Positions 43,104-51,937 of a stretch of 64,000 bases of DNA are shown one piece after another. Location of the stretch: NCBI GenBank assembly GCA_963697455.1, contig CAVOOI010000029.1:1-64000 (forward strand), given 5' to 3'. Source of the DNA: JAFEDN01 sp963697455. Its GTDB lineage: Bacteria; Pseudomonadota; Gammaproteobacteria; Coxiellales; Coxiellaceae. The first letter of the stretch is position 1. Each line of letters begins with the position of its first letter. Both the position numbers and the translations under genes were made by a program. The notes below the pieces were generated by a model that did not search any database, was not told the origin of the DNA, and worked only from the letters and a program-made list of their open reading frames with translations.

Positions 43104-44334
43104 AAACGATTTTCCTCCCCTGCGGGTCATAATCAATGTGAATTTCTTTAGTGAAATTGACGACAACAGTTTGCGGCTGATGATTTTTAATATTCACCGT
43201 AGGCACATATACCGCATCAAAAGACTGCTCCTCGCGGTCATGCCACCATTGCTGCACCTGCCCTGCTGCATTGCTGACGGATTGCCCTGCGATAAAGGCA
43301 CTGGGTGAACCGGTCACTGAAGAAGTCGCTGTGCCAACGCTTGTAGTACCGGCAGTAGTTTGAGATTGCGCGTAGGCATTAGCTGCTCCTTCCGCAGCGC
43401 CTAGAGCAACATTGATACCGACGTATGTGGGTGCATTCGTAATCAGCTGGCCGCGGATAAATGGGTTGCCATAGGCGTCGGATAAATATCCCAGAGCGTT
43501 CTCTTTAGTATACTGGCCAATGTTATTATCATTAGAAGTGGTCGTTGAAATAGTGCCGTCCTGAAAGACAAAGGTCAGTGAAGTTACCCAACCACGCACG
43601 CTTACTAAATTGAGATCACCTTCGGTATAACCGCTGACGATCATCTGCTGTAGATTCGGAACACGCAGGCCATTGGCAGCCAGAGTATCATCGGAAAATA
43701 CGATTTTGAATGGATAAGGATCAGTCACTATACCTTTGACAGGAATTCGGCCTACTAGCGCCGTCATTAATCGGTTTTGGACGGCAGTCGCATTAGAGGG
43801 TATGGTGTAAAAAGGTTTTGGCGGTAATTTGTCATCAGGTGTTTCAGTGTGAATATCCTCTTTTGCTAATTTTGGATTACCGCCATGTAATATTTCAGAC
43901 AACTCAGGTACGGTCTTGATCGGTTGAAGTGAGACATCATCAGTTTCTTTTTCCAAAGCTGGATGAGTCGATAAAGCTTGCATCTGCGATTGCAATTGTT
44001 CCATAGTCGCCGATAATTGCGTGGTCGTTTGATTGGTTTTTTCTTGAAGTTGTTGCAACAGTGTTTTATTTTGTTGTTGTAGTTGGGCATTGTCTGCAAC
44101 CACAGACTTCATTCGCTGCTCAGTCGCTGTCCATTGCACGGTTAAAGTGTCTAATGATTCTGCTGCGCTGTCCTGAGAAGCATTGTTAGAAACATTATGC
44201 AGCACTGGTCGAATGGGTTTTTTCATGGACAATCCTGATGGCTGGCTTTTATGGACCAGCATCCAGACAATCGAAACAACGCCCAGAAATACTACAACAC
44301 CGATCAGTAATCGGTTGGTCTTATGCGCGGCCAT
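43063..44334 (-). CDS. TraB/VirB10-like channel protein (TIGR03752, PFL_4705 family)
   Basis: A 423-residue protein with one N-terminal membrane segment (LLIGVVVFLGVVSIVWMLV), a Gln-rich coiled coil (NAQLQQQNKTLLQQLQEKT, residues 75-120), a proline-rich spacer and a C-terminal beta domain (LVGRIPVKGIVTDPYPFKIV; VVNFTKEIHIDYDP). This layout spans the inner and outer membranes as VirB10/TraB does. The start at 44334 has GGGGGA; a GTG two codons earlier is less likely. It overlaps the preceding gene. Confidence 0.85.
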   Translation of the reverse strand: MAAHKTNRLLIGVVVFLGVVSIVWMLVHKSQPSGLSMKKPIRPVLHNVSNNASQDSAAESLDTLTVQWTATEQRMKSVVADNAQLQQQNKTLLQQLQEKTNQTTTQLSATMEQLQSQMQALSTHPALEKETDDVSLQPIKTVPELSEILHGGNPKLAKEDIHTETPDDKLPPKPFYTIPSNATAVQNRLMTALVGRIPVKGIVTDPYPFKIVFSDDTLAANGLRVPNLQQMIVSGYTEGDLNLVSVRGWVTSLTFVFQDGTISTTTSNDNNIGQYTKENALGYLSDAYGNPFIRGQLITNAPTYVGINVALGAAEGAANAYAQSQTTAGTTSVGTATSSVTGSPSAFIAGQSVSNAAGQVQQWWHDREEQSFDAVYVPTVNIKNHQPQTVVVNFTKEIHIDYDPQGRKIVYAHSNNNTSIDLD

Positions 44335-45286
44335 GATCACATCCCCCTAAAGCTTGATGAAAAGATTCACTGGAAATTAAGAACAGTGTGGCGCTGTCCC
44401 CAGACTGATTCCCCACAGGCTGTAACACCGTTCGCGGATAAATAACGGCTGCCCGCCAATCACCACATAAATCATGCGGTAAATCTAATGTGGTTAGATG
44501 AGGAGAAGGGTTGCGAAGTTCTACGGCAGTGATCACCAGATTATCCTTAGTCCAGGAAGCCAGCGGATGAGTAAAAACTGAATCACTGAAAAATAATCCC
44601 GATAACCAAAATGAAGAATGAAGCGGTGACCGGATAAAATCATGCTGGTCAGATAATAAATAAGCAGGTGCATAGAGTTGCTGCCATGCGAAGCGAATTG
44701 CCTGCACCCATTCATCCGCGGAAGTTGAAAAAACCTGAGACTCAGACCAGTTCGGAGCATTGGCAGTCACAGGAAAATTATGATTAACACTGTCAGTAGA
44801 GATGGCTGCGTTTAAATGTGCAGGGACACTAATCTGAATGACCTGGGCGGAAGTTGAGGAGTTTGCTTGATTAGTAGTGGTCAAATCTATAAAAATAATG
44901 CGGCCAGAATTTTTAAGTGTAATATAAATTCGAATTTTATTTTCCAATGCAGTGAGCGCCGTCAAATAAACACTTTGATGATCATTGATAATGTGCAGTT
45001 GCGCGGCAGTAATCTGACCGTTCACATCGACTTGTACCGGTTCTGGAAAAACTAAGCGTCTTTCTTGATGCAACGGCAACTGCAATGATAAAGGATCGCC
45101 CTGCCAAACCAAAGTGGTCATCGTTTCAGTATCGTGTGGCAAAGCCGCACGTAAAGCTTGTTGCTCCGGCATAGTTAAAGCCAACGAATGAACGGGTATG
45201 AGCGGCTGAGCTATGGCTTGAGAGGTTAATATGCTCAATCCAATCATACTATTTCGAAACCTGCTTGAATTTAATAACTGTTTCAC
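44321..45286 (-). CDS. TraK/VirB9-like ICE protein (TIGR03749, PFL_4704 family)
   Basis: A 321-residue exported protein. Signal peptide (IGLSILTSQAIAQ), then LVFPEPVQVDVNGQITAAQL (the VirB9/TraK-like beta domain) and a C-terminal half with VTAVELRNPSPHLTTLDLPHDLCGDW, characteristic of TIGR03749. It forms part of the outer-membrane core with the lipoprotein and the VirB10-like protein. It starts with GTG at 45286, supported by GCAGGAG seven bases upstream. It overlaps the next gene by 14 bases. Confidence 0.85.
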   Translation of the reverse strand: MKQLLNSSRFRNSMIGLSILTSQAIAQPLIPVHSLALTMPEQQALRAALPHDTETMTTLVWQGDPLSLQLPLHQERRLVFPEPVQVDVNGQITAAQLHIINDHQSVYLTALTALENKIRIYITLKNSGRIIFIDLTTTNQANSSTSAQVIQISVPAHLNAAISTDSVNHNFPVTANAPNWSESQVFSTSADEWVQAIRFAWQQLYAPAYLLSDQHDFIRSPLHSSFWLSGLFFSDSVFTHPLASWTKDNLVITAVELRNPSPHLTTLDLPHDLCGDWRAAVIYPRTVLQPVGNQSGDSATLFLISSESFHQALGGCDHGRA

Positions 45287-45311
45287 TGTTTAACTCCTGC
45301 TGCCAAAAAGA

Positions 45312-45938
45312 TTAAATATAAGTTTTCCCGCGAATCGGCGGCGCAATAAATCCAGCTAAAGCTAGGCCATACGGATTATTACTTTGTGAGACATCTCGAC
45401 GGGTAATTTTCAGAGGATATAAAATCTCAACATCTTTGACCGGTTCATTGTTTTTGTATTCCATCAATCGAACATTGAGATCCACCTCCCAGGTATCCGG
45501 CCCCAATTTCTTCACATTCTGCGGGTCATACGCTGCACCCGAAATACCTTCCATAAATCGTTGCCGCTGGATTTGGCCAGCGGCTTGCAGCTCAGACAAT
45601 TCCTGTAATAAGGATTGTTGAAAAGCAGGCGTTAAATAAGCCGCATACTGCTTGAGATTTTTAGCATAATCCTGGCCGTTATCATCCGGCCAGTAATTAA
45701 TTTCCTGCCAAAGTTCATAGGCAAAGCTGTAAATCAGGGGATTCGGTACGTCATTGATTTTGAAAGTTGCGCCATTAGAAATATCTGGCGGAATATAAAT
45801 TCGCAAATGAGATGGCGCTGTCATCCAACCCGCGGCTAAAATCAAGCAACCCAGACAAAGAATACCGATAAATCCTCTTTGCGCGCGAATTAACGCCATA
45901 TCACGATCTTCTTTTTTCCACGCCTTGAAATTAAGCAT
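45312..45938 (-). CDS. TraE/VirB8-like inner membrane protein (TIGR03746, PFL_4703 family)
   Basis: A 208-residue protein with one membrane segment (FIGILCLGCLILAAGWM, about residues 28-44). The periplasmic part is recognisable from RIYIPPDISNGATFKINDVPN, VYSFAYELWQEINYWPDD-like segments, QSLLQELSELQAAGQIQRQR and DTWEVDLNVRLMEYKNNEPV. It is a scaffold of the channel. The ATG at 45938 has GGAGGA and overlaps the previous stop by 8 bases. Confidence 0.85.
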   Translation of the reverse strand: MLNFKAWKKEDRDMALIRAQRGFIGILCLGCLILAAGWMTAPSHLRIYIPPDISNGATFKINDVPNPLIYSFAYELWQEINYWPDDNGQDYAKNLKQYAAYLTPAFQQSLLQELSELQAAGQIQRQRFMEGISGAAYDPQNVKKLGPDTWEVDLNVRLMEYKNNEPVKDVEILYPLKITRRDVSQSNNPYGLALAGFIAPPIRGKTYI

Positions 45939-46290
45939 GATTTTTCCTCCGACTGACTGACCAATGCCCTTCACGCAGAATGCAAGGTGACTGCCAAAAG
46001 ATTTGGACTAATGGCCATTGCGAAAGTGTCTTTAAAAATAATTGCGAGTAATATCCATAGGGTTTACCATACTTCAATCTCTGTAAACGGCTTAAGCAGA
46101 ATCGTGAGAGATGTACGAATGACAACAGCACCATAGCACCGCCGATAGAGCCGTATCCAAACAATATCCGGCTCAGTATAGATAATATGGTTCCACCGAT
46201 CAGAAGTATGGCGCTGGTGACAATTAAACACTCCATTAGTGTGCAGTCTTTGTAAATCGGCATTTTATGATTAATGTGGGTGAGTATCAT
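45931..46290 (-). CDS. ICE membrane protein (TIGR03750/DUF3487)
   Basis: A 119-residue protein with a double membrane segment (LIVTSAILLIGGTILSIL; GAMVLLSFVHLSRFCL) and a C-terminal GYYSQLFLKTLSQWPLVQ followed by REGHWSVSRRK. The YG-x-P-x-GY (KYGKPYGYYSQ) and HWSxxR patterns are typical of DUF3487. It is probably related to TraL/VirB3. AAAGGA precedes ATG 46290. Confidence 0.8.
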   Translation of the reverse strand: MILTHINHKMPIYKDCTLMECLIVTSAILLIGGTILSILSRILFGYGSIGGAMVLLSFVHLSRFCLSRLQRLKYGKPYGYYSQLFLKTLSQWPLVQIFWQSPCILREGHWSVSRRKNHA

Positions 46291-46301
46291 TGCGTTATCC
46301 T

Positions 46302-46661
46302 TTAGGCTGATGGAATAATTTCATAACCGGCATACAGCAATCCGATGCCAATCGCAGCAGCAGCGACCGCTACCGCGCCATGCTTAAAAAAATGGCCTAA
46401 ATCCTGCTTTTCCTGTGCTGCGTGATAAGCTTTGGCTATGCCATAAGCTGCTCCGGCTAAAATCATCGCGCCGATGATCATGCAGGAATAACGCAGACTC
46501 TTGTAAGCCAGGTTGCCTCCGACGTCGATCCAGTCGTTTTTATCGGAAGCCATATCGCTATCTGGTGGTTTGGGTAAATCCGCCCAGGCCCGCGATGAAA
46601 CCATCCACACACTCATCCATAAAAACCCCTGCGATAATCGATTCATCCATCTTTTCAACAT
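46302..46661 (-). CDS. ICE membrane protein (TIGR03745, PFL_4702 family; pilin-like)
   Basis: A 119-residue protein: signal peptide ending SSRAWA, the segment DLPKPPDSDMASDKNDWIDV, then two membrane helices (YSCMIIGAMILAGAAYGIAKA; AVAVAAAAIGIGLLYAGYEI). The length and two-helix layout resemble TraA/VirB2-type pilins, and TIGR03745 is the family name. AAAGGA precedes ATG 46661; an earlier in-frame start lacks a ribosome site. Confidence 0.8.
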   Translation of the reverse strand: MLKRWMNRLSQGFLWMSVWMVSSRAWADLPKPPDSDMASDKNDWIDVGGNLAYKSLRYSCMIIGAMILAGAAYGIAKAYHAAQEKQDLGHFFKHGAVAVAAAAIGIGLLYAGYEIIPSA

Positions 46662-46685
46662 AGCGCTATCCTTTGGTGAAATCAT

Positions 46686-46922
46686 TCAACTCACAAAAAC
46701 CAAAATAATCGAAACACTCACAACAAATAACACGCGCAGGTTTTTTCGTAACACATCGTAAAGATCAATGCCGTGATGCCGGTCATAATGCAATTCGCTG
46801 TAAATACACCAGACTGCCCAGATAAAAACGGTAGCTAATAATAATGTCCTGATAGTCAGACTGGCTTTAGATACTGACACTCCGGCAGCCATCTCCCAAG
46901 CGTTTAATGTCGTAGCATTCAT
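46686..46922 (-). CDS. ICE membrane protein (TIGR03758/DUF3262)
   Basis: A 78-residue protein with two membrane helices (LTIRTLLLATVFIWAVWCIY; NLRVLFVVSVSIILVFVS) joined by a short loop HYDRHHGIDLYDV. It matches DUF3262, a second small pilin-like protein in GI-T4SS clusters. ATG 46922 overlaps the preceding stop (ATGA) and has GGAG upstream. Confidence 0.8.
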   Translation of the reverse strand: MNATTLNAWEMAAGVSVSKASLTIRTLLLATVFIWAVWCIYSELHYDRHHGIDLYDVLRKNLRVLFVVSVSIILVFVS

Positions 46923-47293
46923 TTCAACCACTCCGAATCAGTTTCAAAATAGTCTCCACTGACTGGCGGTATAGATCTCGGTTCAATCTGTGAATGATTC
47001 AATTGTTCTTCAATTCCAGATCTAATCAATTGTAAGTCTTCGGAAATCCCATGATGCAGTTGACCTTCTGCATCGCGGTAAGCGGTATAATGGAACTGAA
47101 TGCGTGCATCTTTAGATTGCTCTTTTGCAGCAGCTAATAGAGTCGGCTGCATAGCGTCTATCTGATGTAGCAGTTGTAACAGGTAAACTCGTTCCTGTTC
47201 AGGCGAAGCTGAGGCAGATTGCGTGATTACACTGATCAGACTGGCCATTAGCCAAGTCTTCCAGTTTAAAGATGCGTGTTTTCTACTTTTCAT
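46919..47293 (-). CDS. RAQPRD-family ICE protein
   Basis: A 124-residue exported protein. Signal peptide cleaved near SASASP; then EQERVYLLQLLHQIDAMQP and the family region with HYTAYRDAEGQLHHGISEDL in place of the eponymous RAQPRD motif (the motif itself is not conserved), ending in a region with PRSIPPVSGDYFET. The role in conjugation is unknown. AGGA precedes ATG 47293. It overlaps both neighbours. Confidence 0.75.
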   Translation of the reverse strand: MKSRKHASLNWKTWLMASLISVITQSASASPEQERVYLLQLLHQIDAMQPTLLAAAKEQSKDARIQFHYTAYRDAEGQLHHGISEDLQLIRSGIEEQLNHSQIEPRSIPPVSGDYFETDSEWLK

Positions 47294-47306
47294 GCGATTT
47301 TCCTGA

Positions 47307-48041
47307 TTAAACATATTTTTTGAAATATCTAATACTCAATGTCAGCCACAATCCTGTTGCTGCCGCAGTTGGCATCAAAAACCACAACGGAGATACTGGT
47401 GACAGCCATACAAAATAGGCCAACAGCGGTAAACAGAAAATCACTGTTCCGCCTCGTTTAATGCGGTGAAACAATAATGTACTTTCGCGCGCACCCTGGT
47501 GTTTACGAATCTCGCGTTGCACTAGACCATCTACTAAACCCAAACTAAGGGTAAATAAAAATAAAGGTAAAGCAGTTAAGAGAATCCATAATCTCGATAG
47601 GATTACAGCGGCTATACCACTGAGCAGAGGCAAAATTTGATTTTTAAAACCAACACAGGTTTGCGAAAATTTCTGAGAAAAAGGATTGATGTGATTTCCG
47701 GCTGGTGGGAAAGCGGGTAATTTTTGCGAGAACGAAAATAATTGATCCGAGCAAGTATAAGAGGTTTGAAGTGTCAACGTACGAGACTTTCTATAAAAGA
47801 AGATCACTTGATTGATCCATTGTGGGCTTGATGCCCAGGAATGGACAGTCAGCAAAGCATCTATTTGATTTAATGCCACTGCGGTGCTGTGTTGATGCCA
47901 ACTGCGAACGCCCCAGACAACACTTAAAAAACATCCCGCTGCCGCAGTCATAAAAAAAGTGGTTGCCATAGTAGTCATCACTGTCGCCCATATACCCGAG
48001 GACTTTGAAACTGAGCTTGTGCTGGATCTTATGTCACTCAT
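47307..48041 (-). CDS. ICE integral membrane protein (TIGR03747, PFL_4697 family)
   Basis: A 244-residue protein. Membrane segments near residues 18-38 (TTFFMTAAAGCFLSVVWGV), 140-165 (SRLWILLTALPLFLFTLSLGL), and the C-terminus (VIFCLPLLAYFVWLSPV; FLMPTAAATGLWLTLSIRY). The segment LGLVDGLVQREIRKHQGARES is the best family match. It starts with an ATGA overlap to the upstream stop, ribosome site GGAG. Confidence 0.8.
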   Translation of the reverse strand: MSDIRSSTSSVSKSSGIWATVMTTMATTFFMTAAAGCFLSVVWGVRSWHQHSTAVALNQIDALLTVHSWASSPQWINQVIFFYRKSRTLTLQTSYTCSDQLFSFSQKLPAFPPAGNHINPFSQKFSQTCVGFKNQILPLLSGIAAVILSRLWILLTALPLFLFTLSLGLVDGLVQREIRKHQGARESTLLFHRIKRGGTVIFCLPLLAYFVWLSPVSPLWFLMPTAAATGLWLTLSIRYFKKYV

Positions 48042-48499
48042 GGCTGACTCCGACGATTAGGATTGAACAAGGTTTTATCGAACGGTTGAATTACGGGTTC
48101 TGCTGGATACAGCTTGCGCATAGCTAAATATACCCGATGATTAAAAATCAGTTCACGAGCCACTTTATCGTGTTCTTCCTTCGCTACGATTTCTGCAAAG
48201 TGTTCGCGTTCTTCCTCAGTTACAGCATTAAGACCCAATACCGCGGCAGGCGATAATTGTGGATACCAGCGCCCGTTCGGCCCCTGCATTAATTGCTGAT
48301 AATATGTCCATTCTTTCGCGGATAAATCCCAATCCTGCGCCGTACCTATTGTGGAGGAATCCGCGGTGGTATTGCGAATGACTGAACTCACTTCTTGAGT
48401 ATTGCCTACTTCTGACGCACTACTCGACAAGCTGAATAACAGATAGCCCGCAAACAGTACGCACAATATCCCACTGAATTTGATACGCCCTTTAAACAT
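48038..48499 (-). CDS. ICE protein of the PFL_4693 family (TIGR03759)
   Basis: A 153-residue exported protein. After the signal peptide (GILCVLFAGYLLFSLSSSA) it has the family region: WDLSAKEWTYYQQLMQGPNG, WYPQLSPAAVLGLNAVTEEE, REHFAEIVAKEEHDK and LIFNHRVYLAMRKLYPAEP. The role is unknown; it is always placed near the PilL-like gene in GI-T4SS loci. GGGAG precedes ATG 48499. Confidence 0.85.
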   Translation of the reverse strand: MFKGRIKFSGILCVLFAGYLLFSLSSSASEVGNTQEVSSVIRNTTADSSTIGTAQDWDLSAKEWTYYQQLMQGPNGRWYPQLSPAAVLGLNAVTEEEREHFAEIVAKEEHDKVARELIFNHRVYLAMRKLYPAEPVIQPFDKTLFNPNRRSQP

Positions 48500-49187
48500 A
48501 CTGCTCCCGGGATATGCTCACTTTGACACGATGATGTTCTGCATTTTCCCAAACCACCGCACCAGCGCTGACCTCCATTTGCACGGCTTTCCAGCCCGCT
48601 ACAGAGTCATTCAGTAGCACAGGAATTCTATCTTGGCGATAAATTACCGAAGCAAATGACTGACCAGCCATCCTATCCAGAGATTCCACTTTGAAGGGTA
48701 GAACCCTACTGAAATTGGCCGCTCGACGAGCGACGTGGTTTTTTAAAATAGGACACATCGGAGTCGCCCCGAAGTGCAACGTTTTCTTCAATTGTGTTAA
48801 TTGATCAGTAATTTTCTTCAAATCGACATTTTTGATCAGGTTATCCAGAGATTGTTCTGTCGCTACGCTTTGTTGCAAATGGATTAAGTCCGCTTTTAAC
48901 GCGCCGATCTGTTGCTGATTCGCCTGAGTGACTGCAAGTTCAGATTTTAAATCGTTCAATTGCGATAAAATATCGGCTTCGCGTGTTATTGAAACTTGTG
49001 AAAGTGTTTGTATAGGAGCGATTTCATGTTTCAAATAGCACCCAAAGCCGAATAACATAGACAAGGTAAACAGGTGTGCAATGACGGCTGACAAACCTTG
49101 CCGTTGAAAAGTCTGCGGATTGCATTGCGGCAATTCCCCTGTAATGGCCCTTTCTTCATCTTTTATATTTTTAAAAAATCCCCACAT
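48492..49187 (-). CDS. ICE protein with one membrane segment and coiled coil (231 aa), TcpQ/PilL-C-like tail
   Basis: A cytoplasmic N-terminus (30 residues), a membrane segment (LFTLSMLFGFGCYL at about residue 42), a coiled coil at about 65-130 (ILSQLNDLKSELAVTQANQQ), and a beta-rich end (IPVLLNDSVAGWKAVQMEV; AGAVVWENAEHHRVKVSI). It lies between the PilL N-terminal-like protein and TIGR03759. Its tail resembles the TcpQ/PilL C-terminal type, suggesting that PilL function is divided between two genes here. GAGGT precedes ATG 49187. Confidence in the family is modest. Confidence 0.55.
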   Translation of the reverse strand: MWGFFKNIKDEERAITGELPQCNPQTFQRQGLSAVIAHLFTLSMLFGFGCYLKHEIAPIQTLSQVSITREADILSQLNDLKSELAVTQANQQQIGALKADLIHLQQSVATEQSLDNLIKNVDLKKITDQLTQLKKTLHFGATPMCPILKNHVARRAANFSRVLPFKVESLDRMAGQSFASVIYRQDRIPVLLNDSVAGWKAVQMEVSAGAVVWENAEHHRVKVSISREQYV

Positions 49188-49199
49188 AAAATGACCTCA

Positions 49200-49658
49200 T
49201 CAATTAGCGTGTGAAAATTTAAGCTTAAGTTGAAAATTAATCGTTCGATTTAATGGATCAGCCACTAGATCAAAAGCGGGGCCGATTAATAACCCTAACG
49301 CCTGACGTAATGAAACTGGCCCCAGATCACGGTCGACCAGCGGCAATGGTTTTTGAAGCGTATTTTGCAAATCAGGACTTTGCTGTTTGCTTTCAACTAG
49401 AGAATAACCGCTATATCGCAGTAAGTGATGAATAGCATCGCCGACAGTTTTAACGTCTGACAGGAAATGCACCTGAATGATGGGTGACAATAAATCCGCT
49501 TGTTCTGACTTGGGTTGGCTGTTAATAGTCAGGTATCGGCCAGTCTGTATCAATTCGAGAGGTTGTGCGCTAGCTGCCGAAAATGCAGCGAATAAACTGG
49601 TGAAGACAATCCCCCAGCAGGCTAACTTTAAGCGCATTTTTTTATTTTTTATTTTCAT
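49200..49658 (-). CDS. PilL N-terminal domain protein (TIGR03748)
   Basis: A 152-residue exported protein. After a signal peptide (ACWGIVFTSLFAAFSAASA) it has QPLELIQTGRYLTINSQPKS, VGDAIHHLLRYSGYSLVE and SLRQALGLLIGPAFDLVADP, the STN-like segments of TIGR03748. It belongs to the pilus biogenesis part of the conjugation machinery. ATG 49658 has GAGG upstream and overlaps the ankyrin gene by 17 bases. Confidence 0.8.
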   Translation of the reverse strand: MKIKNKKMRLKLACWGIVFTSLFAAFSAASAQPLELIQTGRYLTINSQPKSEQADLLSPIIQVHFLSDVKTVGDAIHHLLRYSGYSLVESKQQSPDLQNTLQKPLPLVDRDLGPVSLRQALGLLIGPAFDLVADPLNRTINFQLKLKFSHAN

Positions 49659-49977
49659 TATCAACCTCTATTTCTATGAGTTGACTATTTCGATTTGGTT
49701 TTTCAAACAATGCTATGAACGCTTGATTATTATGTAAGAGCGCCGCGTCCAATGGAGTATTGCCATCGCTATCTTTCGCTTCTAAATTAGCGCCTGCTTT
49801 GATTAAAAGCAGCGCTACTTCCGCACTACAATGTGCTGCGGCATAATGCAAAGGCGAATATAACAATTTATCTTCACATCCATTCGGATTTGCACCTCGC
49901 TTGAGCAACCAAGAAACTTTGGTAACCTGGTTATTCATAACCGCATTAATTAATGCTGGAACTAATTTAGTTTCCAT
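49642..49977 (-). CDS. Short ankyrin-repeat protein at the head of the conjugation operon (111 aa)
   Basis: Three ankyrin repeats cover residues 5-95: TKVSWLLKRGANPNG, LYSPLHYAAAHCSAEVALLL, and SDGNTPLDAALLHNNQAFIA. Ankyrin proteins here probably bind a protein partner. It overlaps the PilL-like gene, so it belongs to the conjugation operon, where such a gene is not a standard member. TAGGAG precedes ATG 49977, and the pseudoknot leader lies about 90-135 bases upstream. It may be lineage-specific. Confidence 0.75.
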   Translation of the reverse strand: METKLVPALINAVMNNQVTKVSWLLKRGANPNGCEDKLLYSPLHYAAAHCSAEVALLLIKAGANLEAKDSDGNTPLDAALLHNNQAFIALFEKPNRNSQLIEIEVDNENKK

Positions 49978-50068
49978 AAAACTCCTAGAGAGATTTTTTA
50001 AAAATTTAAATATTGAATGGAGATCAGTTTGACAGAGGAAAAAAATTTAGAACAGGTAATCTATCCGG

Positions 50069-50113
50069 GTAAATTGACCTTTCTGCTCGGGAAATTTACC
50101 TTACAAACCCGAG
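50069..50113 (-). ncRNA. Pseudoknot leader upstream of the conjugation operon
   Basis: On the minus strand: CTCGGG (50113-50108), GGTAAATT (50100-50093), CCCGAG (50091-50086), AATTTACC (50076-50069). a pairs with a' and b with b', both perfectly, in the order a-b-a'-b'. It lies about 95 bases from the ATG of the ankyrin gene, further than in the other leaders, so here it may act on transcription or mRNA stability instead of the ribosome site. Confidence 0.65.
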
Positions 50114-50216
50114 AAAATTTCCTTACTTAATGATAAAAATGAGTAGACGCAGCATCATTAGTCTTAGACTGTGATAGATGAGATGTCGAATTTCCTATGA
50201 AAAGATACTATATTTT

Positions 50217-50399
50217 TTATTTAGCACCTACTTCTATTTTGGGAAGTATTTCGTTTTCTAACTCTTGTGGCTCGGGTAATTTACCCATTAATTATTTTGG
50301 CAATATTTTAGATAATTTAATTTCCACAATGCCCATTGGCTTGTTATCATATTCACTTCTTTAATGGATGTTAGAGCCGTAATACTCATCTCCATCAAG
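50217..50399 (-). pseudogene. Remnant of a small ICE gene
   Basis: One minus-strand frame reads ILDGDEYYGSNIH, stop, RSEYDNKPMGIVEIKLSKIL, stop, then GKLPEPQELENEILPK and IEVGAK. The coherent amino-acid composition across two or three stops suggests a decayed gene rather than noise. The family is not recognised. The rest of 49978-50623 holds only the leader and AT-rich DNA. Confidence 0.4.
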
Positions 50400-50623
50400 A
50401 ATTAAAAAATTAATTCAGCTCTTTATGATATATCAAAATATAGCTACTTATTAGTTTATTAGTTTAGATGGCACTTAATAAGTTTTCAAAAATAGAAATC
50501 GGATACCCAGTTGAATTTGATATATTTTATTCCAATCAATACATTAAAATCTAAAATACGATCTTATTAATATTGAATAATTCATTTTTTCAAATTTTAC
50601 AAATCGAATCGTCTAGCAATAAG

Positions 50624-51886
50624 TCATGTAAAGTGTTTAAGAATTTCTGCCGATCTTTTAGTTATTATATCTATAATAATACTAAAAATCGGTGACATAA
50701 TCCATTCCTTCCCCAGATCGGATTGCAGCCAACTAGACAAGGCAGGTAATGTACTTGCTAGATATTTTAAATCAGCTTCTAGCATTCCATTGGGAAAATC
50801 TGCTTGCTTTATTAATTTCCTCCAATTTCTTATTGATACTTTTTCAGAATCACGTTCCCCGCCGATTGACATGGCCATTTTATTATCAAATTCTCCAGGA
50901 TAAGCTGCTGTACTTAATAAATCATAGGCAGGAGCTAGTTGAGGTTTTCCATCAATATACAAAAAAGAAAAATTCTTCCCATGAGCATCATTATTACCAA
51001 TTAGATAGTTAAAAATAACTCGTTTAATAAATTCTCGGCAATCACTATCAGGATTAATACTATTATTTCTGATTATCCCAAGAGATTGCATAATCGTTAT
51101 ATCAAACTTCTTATGTGGTTGTTTTCCTAAAGCTTGACATAAATCTTCTTGATGTAAACGTATGATACGATCATCCTGCCTTATGAAATCGTAACGCTGT
51201 ACAGAAACAAATGGAGTCATGTTAGTTAACTTGGATCGAGATTGAATGCCAAAAACATCTGCTACCATTTTGCTTCGATAAAATTCAAAATCAATAGCGT
51301 CGTCAGTTCTAATATGTGTAGTTGCAGTATTTATACCAACCTTTTCCGCTAATTGCATACAGAAAAATTCATTAAAAATTCTATCTGGTTGATTGATAGC
51401 AGGTTTTAAAATATGAGAGGTTGGTATATTAAGAGAAAGACCTATTGTTGGGATCAATTTAGATCGATTAACCAACACCGCACATTTGATTTGTGTTCCT
51501 AATAAGGGAAGTTGATTTTCAGTAGGGCTCTCATTTTTCAAAACTTTTTCTAATTCATCATTATTTAGATATTGATAGTCACGTGAAACTGTAAAATTTT
51601 CTCCTTCTCGACAAATAAGAATTTCTCCTAGAGGTTTATTAATATAATTTTTCAGCTCCTTAAAAACATTTTTTGGTTCTCCAGGTAATAAGCCAGCAAA
51701 GAAAGCGCTCGTAACTCTAGAATTATGTGGATTAGATTGTATTGGAAGTGCAACAGAAAGTGAATAACAATTTGGTGATTCTAAATATTTTTCGTTATAT
51801 TTAAATCTTAATTTTCCATCAGTCCTTCTCTGCTTTAGTTGTCCAGCAAGTCGAGCGTGAAAATAAATGTCTAAGCAGTCAGTCAT
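50624..51886 (-). CDS. HipA-like kinase without adjacent HipB
   Basis: A 420-residue protein of the HipA Ser/Thr kinase family. The catalytic segment NYLIGNNDAHGKNFSFLY (about residue 300) carries the N-D-x-H-x-K-N motif, and LAPAYDLLSTA supplies the metal-binding Asp. The HipA N-terminal domain is seen in LSVALPIQSNPHN and SAFFAGLLPGE. The Gly-rich loop is degenerate (LPLLGTQIKCAV). HipA toxins phosphorylate aminoacyl-tRNA synthetases and are normally held by HipB upstream. Here the gene upstream is a LuxR-type regulator, 51 bases away, and no HipB is visible. There is no clear ribosome site. Confidence 0.8.
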   Translation of the reverse strand: MTDCLDIYFHARLAGQLKQRRTDGKLRFKYNEKYLESPNCYSLSVALPIQSNPHNSRVTSAFFAGLLPGEPKNVFKELKNYINKPLGEILICREGENFTVSRDYQYLNNDELEKVLKNESPTENQLPLLGTQIKCAVLVNRSKLIPTIGLSLNIPTSHILKPAINQPDRIFNEFFCMQLAEKVGINTATTHIRTDDAIDFEFYRSKMVADVFGIQSRSKLTNMTPFVSVQRYDFIRQDDRIIRLHQEDLCQALGKQPHKKFDITIMQSLGIIRNNSINPDSDCREFIKRVIFNYLIGNNDAHGKNFSFLYIDGKPQLAPAYDLLSTAAYPGEFDNKMAMSIGGERDSEKVSIRNWRKLIKQADFPNGMLEADLKYLASTLPALSSWLQSDLGKEWIMSPIFSIIIDIITKRSAEILKHFT

Positions 51887-51937
51887 GATGCCGATTAAAA
51901 TACAATACCAATTGAATGGATGTCAATATACAAATAG

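Noticed and set aside
43096..43308. Plus-strand frame opposite the TIGR03752 gene
   Set aside because: It is antisense to well-supported transfer genes and lacks a start signal.
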